This document shows, piece after piece, positions 35,605 through 39,608 of a stretch of DNA of 39,608 nucleotides. Numbering within the stretch: the first letter of the stretch is position 1; each line of letters begins with the position of its first letter. The stretch comes from a virus. The DNA lies in IMG/VR virus record IMGVR_UViG_3300020421_000061, positions 1 to 39,608 of that record. One strand, given 5' to 3'. The position numbers were made by a program, and so were the translations under genes. The notes below the pieces were generated by a model. It was not told where the DNA came from. It worked only from the letters and a program-made list of their open reading frames with translations, and made no database searches.

Positions 35605-37617
35605 ATGAGTGATAAATTTACACTTACACCGTCGTTTGTAAAAAAATACCAGAGAAAGTCAGCACCGTTCGGTTTTAATGGTCTAGGAGAAATGGTATAC
35701 ATGAGAACATATTCTAGAATCAAAGAAGACGGTAAAAATGAAATGTGGTGGGAAACAGTTAGAAGAGTTGTTGAAGGCACATACACAATGCAAAAAAAGC
35801 ATATCGATTCAAATCAATTGGGTTGGAATGCATGGCAAGCACAAAGATCAGCACAGGATATGTACGATAGAATATTCAATATGAAATTTTTACCACCTGG
35901 ACGTGGACTGTGGGCAATGGGAACAGAAATGACAGAAGAACGTGGATTGTATGCTGCGTTAAATAATTGTGCGTTTGTTTCAACGGATACATTAAAGGAC
36001 GATTTAGCCAAACCATTTTGTTTTCTTATGGACGCATCAATGTTGGGTGTAGGTGTTGGTTTTGACACTAAAGGTGCAGAAAAAATAATTATAAAGGGTA
36101 TAGATAAGGGTAAAAATGAACAAACGTTTGTTATACCAGATAGTAGAGAAGGTTGGGTTGAATCGTTAAAAATGCAGCTAGAAAGCTATTTTATGGGTAC
36201 AGCAGCAATATCGTTTGATTATTCTGAAATACGAGAAGAAGGTGCACCAATTAAAGGATTCGGTGGAGTTTCTAGTGGACCAGCACCGTTAGAAGAGTTA
36301 CATAAAGCTGTTATGGATATTTTAGAAAAAAATACTGGTGAACCAATAACAATAACAACAATTGTAGACATAATGAACTTAATTGGTAAATGTGTCGTGG
36401 CTGGTAATGTGAGAAGAACAGCCGAGATTGTATTTGGTGAGCCAGATTCTGAAGAATATTTAGATTTAAAAAATTATGATGTTAATCCACATAGAGATCA
36501 ATATGGCTGGACATCAAACAATTCAATATTTGCAGAATTAGGAATGGATTATACTGAAGCTTGTAAAAGAGTTGTAGATAATGGGGAACCTGGTTTTGCA
36601 TGGTTAGATAATATGAGAAAATATTCTCGCATGAAAAATGGCGGAGATAATAAGGATCATAGAGTTGCAGGCGGTAATCCGTGTTTAGAGCAATCATTGG
36701 AGAGTTATGAGTTATGCTGTTTGGTTGAAACATTCCCAAACAATCATGATTCGTTTGAGGATTATGCTAGAACTCTTAAGTATGCGTATTTATATGCGAA
36801 AACTGTTACTTTGGGTCGTACACATTGGCCAGAAACAAACAGGGTAATGTTACGTAATAGAAGAATAGGATGTTCAGTTAGTGGAATAGCACAATTTATA
36901 ACATCAAGAGGAATAGACAGTTTAAAGGATTGGTTAAATGATGGATATGGAGTCATACAAACTTGGGATAAAATGTATTCAGATTGGTTTGCAGTACCAC
37001 GTTCCATTAAAACTACTTCTGTTAAACCTTCTGGCACCGTTTCATTATTGGCTGGCGCTACTCCAGGCTTGCATTATCCCGAGTCTAGGTTTTATATTAG
37101 ACGTATTAGATTAAGTAATAGCTCTCCATTGATTGCACCATTAGAAAAAGCAGGATACAAAATAGAGCCTGCTTTTGGATCAGAAGAAACTACTAGTGTA
37201 GTTGAAGTTCCAGTAGACGTTGGAGAAGGAATACGAACAGTATCAGATTTAACCGTATGGGAACAATTTAGTTTAGCTGCTTTTATGCAAAGACATTGGG
37301 CAGATAATCAAGTTAGTTGTACAGTTACGTTTAATCCTGAAACTGAAGGACCACAACTTCCTCATGTATTAAATTATTTTCAATATCATCTTAAGGGCAT
37401 AAGTTGCTTACCTAGACATGATTTTGGTGCATTTCCACAAATGCCATATGAATCTATAGACGAAGAAACTTATGATAAATTACTTAAGGGATTGGGAAGA
37501 TTAAGTTTTAGACAAGTAAAAGGGAATGAAGCGGAAGTTGATAAGTTTTGTAACAATGATGTTTGTGAAATAATCCCCACAGCCGGTGATAAAGACGATC
37601 AGGAATATGCAAACTAA
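35605..37617 (+). CDS. Adenosylcobalamin-dependent class II ribonucleotide reductase
   Basis: 670 residues, similar in kind to the monomeric Lactobacillus leichmannii triphosphate reductase. Key residues by comparison: C122 in LNNCAF and C371 in ELCCLVET as the reducing pair, C360 and E362 in NPCLEQ for thiyl radical and proton transfer, and C649-x4-C654 near the C terminus as the shuttle pair. The C360 to C371 spacing of 11 matches the reference enzyme. It makes deoxynucleotides for phage replication using vitamin B12, so the host must make or import B12. T4 itself uses a class I enzyme. AAGGAG precedes the ATG, and helicase is the gene before. Confidence 0.92.
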   Translation: MSDKFTLTPSFVKKYQRKSAPFGFNGLGEMVYMRTYSRIKEDGKNEMWWETVRRVVEGTYTMQKKHIDSNQLGWNAWQAQRSAQDMYDRIFNMKFLPPGRGLWAMGTEMTEERGLYAALNNCAFVSTDTLKDDLAKPFCFLMDASMLGVGVGFDTKGAEKIIIKGIDKGKNEQTFVIPDSREGWVESLKMQLESYFMGTAAISFDYSEIREEGAPIKGFGGVSSGPAPLEELHKAVMDILEKNTGEPITITTIVDIMNLIGKCVVAGNVRRTAEIVFGEPDSEEYLDLKNYDVNPHRDQYGWTSNNSIFAELGMDYTEACKRVVDNGEPGFAWLDNMRKYSRMKNGGDNKDHRVAGGNPCLEQSLESYELCCLVETFPNNHDSFEDYARTLKYAYLYAKTVTLGRTHWPETNRVMLRNRRIGCSVSGIAQFITSRGIDSLKDWLNDGYGVIQTWDKMYSDWFAVPRSIKTTSVKPSGTVSLLAGATPGLHYPESRFYIRRIRLSNSSPLIAPLEKAGYKIEPAFGSEETTSVVEVPVDVGEGIRTVSDLTVWEQFSLAAFMQRHWADNQVSCTVTFNPETEGPQLPHVLNYFQYHLKGISCLPRHDFGAFPQMPYESIDEETYDKLLKGLGRLSFRQVKGNEAEVDKFCNNDVCEIIPTAGDKDDQEYAN

Positions 37618-37634
37618 TTTTACACAAAAAGCGG

Positions 37635-37668
37635 ACAGGCAGACGGCACACCTGTAGAAAAATGTGCC
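37635..37668 (+). ncRNA. Candidate H-type RNA pseudoknot in the receptor 5' leader
   Basis: Stem 1: ACAGG (37635-37639) with CCTGT (37651-37655). Stem 2: GGCACA (37645-37650) with TGTGCC (37663-37668). Loop 1 is 5 bases, the stems stack directly, and loop 3 is AGAAAAA, an A-rich strand as found in triplex-forming pseudoknots. There is no following T tract, so it is not a standard terminator. It lies between the reductase stop (37617) and the receptor ribosome site (37686-37692). Each stem may also form alone as a simple hairpin. Confidence 0.5.
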
Positions 37669-37698
37669 ACTTACTAATCAAAAGCAAGGAGACAGATT

Positions 37699-39608
37699 AT
37701 GAACTATCGTAATCTTGCTGTATTATTATTACTCTCAACTGGTTTGTTTGCGCAAACTATGGTAGGAGTAGTATTAAATGCAGACTCAGAACCACTTGTT
37801 GGAGCTAATGTAGTAGTTGAAGAAACAGATATTGGAGGAGTTACCGATTCAGAAGGTAAATTCCAAATAGATGTCGTTTCTGGGGACTATGACGTTACGG
37901 CTTCCTTCATTGGTTATGTTCCTATCACTAAATCAGTTAGTGTTGGGGATATCGTTTCAAGCGTTAATTTCTTTTTAGAAACTGACGTTGTTGCAATGAC
38001 AGCATTAGAAGTTTTGGCTTCACGTGCTGACGAGAACACACCTGTTGCTTATACTACGGTTGAAAAAGCTGAAATGGAAATAAGACTTGGTTCACAAGAT
38101 ATTCCAATGGCTCTTAATATGACACCGTCAGTATATGCGACACAACAAGGTGGAGGTGCGGGTGATGCTCGTATCAACGTTCGCGGGTTTAACCAAAGAA
38201 ATGTTGCTGTTATGATTAATGGTGTTCCTCAAAACGATATGGAAAACGGTTGGGTTTATTGGTCCAATTGGGATGGAGTAGCAGATGCTGCCAATTCTAT
38301 TCAGATGCAAAGAGGTCTATCAGCAGTCAATCTAGCAACACCTTCTATAGGTGGAACTATGAACATAATAACAGATCCTGCTGGTCACGAAAAAGGTGGC
38401 AAGTTTAAGCAGGAAGCTGGAGCTGGTGGTTTTATGAAGACCACTTTGAACTACAACTCAGGTCTTATTAACGATAAGTTGGCTATTAGTGGAACTATCG
38501 TTCGTAAAACAGGAGATGGAATCATTGATGGAACTTGGACAGATGCTTGGGCTTACTATTTAGGGTCAAGTTATGCTGTTAGTGACAAACAACGATTCGA
38601 ACTATACGCTATTGGTGCACCACAGCGTCATGGTCAAAATCTATACAAGCAGAATATAGCGACTTACTCGCAAGATCTAGCAGGAGACATTGATGGTTAT
38701 AATGACTCTGCTTATGTTGCAGGTGAGAAGTTTGAAACTGAAGCTGGTAGATTGTTTAACCAGAACTGGGCACCTGTGGATGAATCCTATAAAGGCAAAC
38801 AGTATTTTTATATGTATGGTGCAAACACTGCAGATAGAATGAATGCTGGTATGCTTAATGAAAGGGAAAATTACTTCCACAAGCCTCTTGTCAATTTAAA
38901 CCACTTTTTAACTTTAAATGACAATGCAAGATTAAGTTCAGTACTATATTGGAGTGGTGGCTCTGGTGGAGGAACTGGAACTTATGGTAGCGTAAGTAGA
39001 ACACCCGCGGTAGAAGGAGAAAGATGGTATGCATCTTCACCCTGGCAATGGGATTGGAATGCTGAGATAGCACAGAACTCTGCTAATGTAGATTCTGCTT
39101 TTTCAGATACAGAAAATCGCTCAACAGGAATCCTTCGTAATTCAATTAATCGTCAAAACACTTATGGATTAATTTCTAAACTTAATTATGATGTATCAGA
39201 TGAGTTAGAAATTCAAGTAGGTATTGATTGGCGAACTGCTGAAATAGAACATGCGCGTGAAGTACGTGATCTACTTGGTGGTGATTATTATGTAGATTAT
39301 GCAGACGACAATGCCGAAGACGGTAAAATTGTTCGTTTAGGTGATGAAATCGCATACTTTAACACTACAACAGTAGACTGGTTTGGTAGTTTTGCACAAG
39401 GTAAGTACACAACTGACAAAATGAGTTTATACGGTATGGGTGGTTTATCCACTATAGCTTATTCTTATCAAGACCACTTTACAGTGCTAAATGAGAAGAT
39501 TAAAGCTGACCCGATTACTACATTTCAGTTAAAAGGTGGTGCTACTTACAATTTAGATGATCGTATGTCTGGATTTGTTAATTACGGATACGTTCAAAAG
39601 CCGCCAAT
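37699..39608 (+). CDS. TonB-dependent outer-membrane receptor with carboxypeptidase-regulatory-like N-terminal domain (3' partial)
   Basis: 636 codons are visible and the frame is open to the window end. Residues 1-19 are a signal peptide (basic start, LAVLLLLSTGLFA). Residues about 22-95 form a CarboxypepD_reg-like beta domain (GANVVVEETDIGGVTDSEGKF...GYV). ALEVLASRA near 102-110 may serve as the TonB box. The plug domain (about 115-228) has INVRGFNQRNVAVMINGVPQNDMENG and LATPSIGGTMNIIT, and barrel strands follow. AAGGAG stands seven bases before the ATG. The layout is typical of Bacteroidota and related phyla, where such receptors import siderophores, B12, glycans or peptides. It follows a B12-dependent reductase with the same strand. 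A receptor gene in a T4-like phage is unexpected; a chimeric assembly must be excluded. Confidence 0.88.
   Translation, partial: MNYRNLAVLLLLSTGLFAQTMVGVVLNADSEPLVGANVVVEETDIGGVTDSEGKFQIDVVSGDYDVTASFIGYVPITKSVSVGDIVSSVNFFLETDVVAMTALEVLASRADENTPVAYTTVEKAEMEIRLGSQDIPMALNMTPSVYATQQGGGAGDARINVRGFNQRNVAVMINGVPQNDMENGWVYWSNWDGVADAANSIQMQRGLSAVNLATPSIGGTMNIITDPAGHEKGGKFKQEAGAGGFMKTTLNYNSGLINDKLAISGTIVRKTGDGIIDGTWTDAWAYYLGSSYAVSDKQRFELYAIGAPQRHGQNLYKQNIATYSQDLAGDIDGYNDSAYVAGEKFETEAGRLFNQNWAPVDESYKGKQYFYMYGANTADRMNAGMLNERENYFHKPLVNLNHFLTLNDNARLSSVLYWSGGSGGGTGTYGSVSRTPAVEGERWYASSPWQWDWNAEIAQNSANVDSAFSDTENRSTGILRNSINRQNTYGLISKLNYDVSDELEIQVGIDWRTAEIEHAREVRDLLGGDYYVDYADDNAEDGKIVRLGDEIAYFNTTTVDWFGSFAQGKYTTDKMSLYGMGGLSTIAYSYQDHFTVLNEKIKADPITTFQLKGGATYNLDDRMSGFVNYGYVQKPP

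Noticed and set aside
37645-37668. GGCACA/TGTGCC hairpin as intrinsic terminator of the reductase
   Set aside because: No T tract follows and the 12-base loop is better explained by the interlocking second stem.
37618-37698. Cobalamin riboswitch before the receptor, suggested by GCCACT and an AGGCAGAC-like string
   Set aside because: The gap is only 81 bases, too short for the class, and the conserved elements would be in the wrong order.

Overview
The window reads as part of the genome of a T4-like contractile-tailed phage (myovirus), probably marine, with low GC by eye. All convincing genes lie on the + strand, packed with short gaps or 1-20 base overlaps. Recognisable T4-type hallmarks are the tail sheath (gp18), tail tube (gp19), a gp26-like protein, tape measure, gp53-like LysM protein, single-strand DNA binding protein (gp32), UvsX/RecA, RNase H/FEN-type nuclease and gp41-type helicase. 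The last gene, cut by the window end, is a TonB-dependent outer-membrane receptor of the kind found in Bacteroidota and relatives such as Marinimicrobia. If that gene belongs to the phage, the host is probably a Gram-negative bacterium of that broad group; this is inference.

Layout. (1) 1-7819: two very large collagen-like (Gly-X-Y) tail-fibre genes flanking two small unknown genes. The first fibre ends in a Peptidase S74 self-cleaving chaperone domain. (2) 7877-12973: five genes encoding a prolyl-hydroxylase-like 2OG-Fe(II) oxygenase, a second oxygenase-like protein and three glycosyltransferases (one with two catalytic domains). Their position next to the fibres suggests a fibre hydroxylation and glycosylation cassette. 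(3) 13029-26906: tail and baseplate module: a small coiled-coil protein, sheath, tube, a gp26-like gene with a probable programmed -1 frameshift, tape measure, and large tube-initiator and hub-like proteins. (4) 26938-35576: DNA metabolism: a family A DNA polymerase (unexpected, since T4-like phages normally use family B), a 722-residue unknown protein, a Nudix hydrolase, gp32, UvsX, FEN nuclease and replicative helicase. (5) 35605-39608: an adenosylcobalamin-dependent class II ribonucleotide reductase, then an 81-base spacer that can fold as an H-type RNA pseudoknot, then the TonB-dependent receptor.

Regulatory signals include a recurring AT-rich motif (TATATWATAAATG or TATTTATAAA-like) upstream of many transcription-unit starts that resembles the T4 late promoter TATAAATA, a clear intrinsic terminator after the sheath gene, and a GAAA-capped hairpin between gp32 and uvsX that shares bases with a hairpin masking the uvsX ribosome binding site. 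I saw no tRNA, rRNA, CRISPR array, insertion sequence or integrase. Every gap between genes is under 130 bases. All functional calls come from motifs read by eye; no database search was run.
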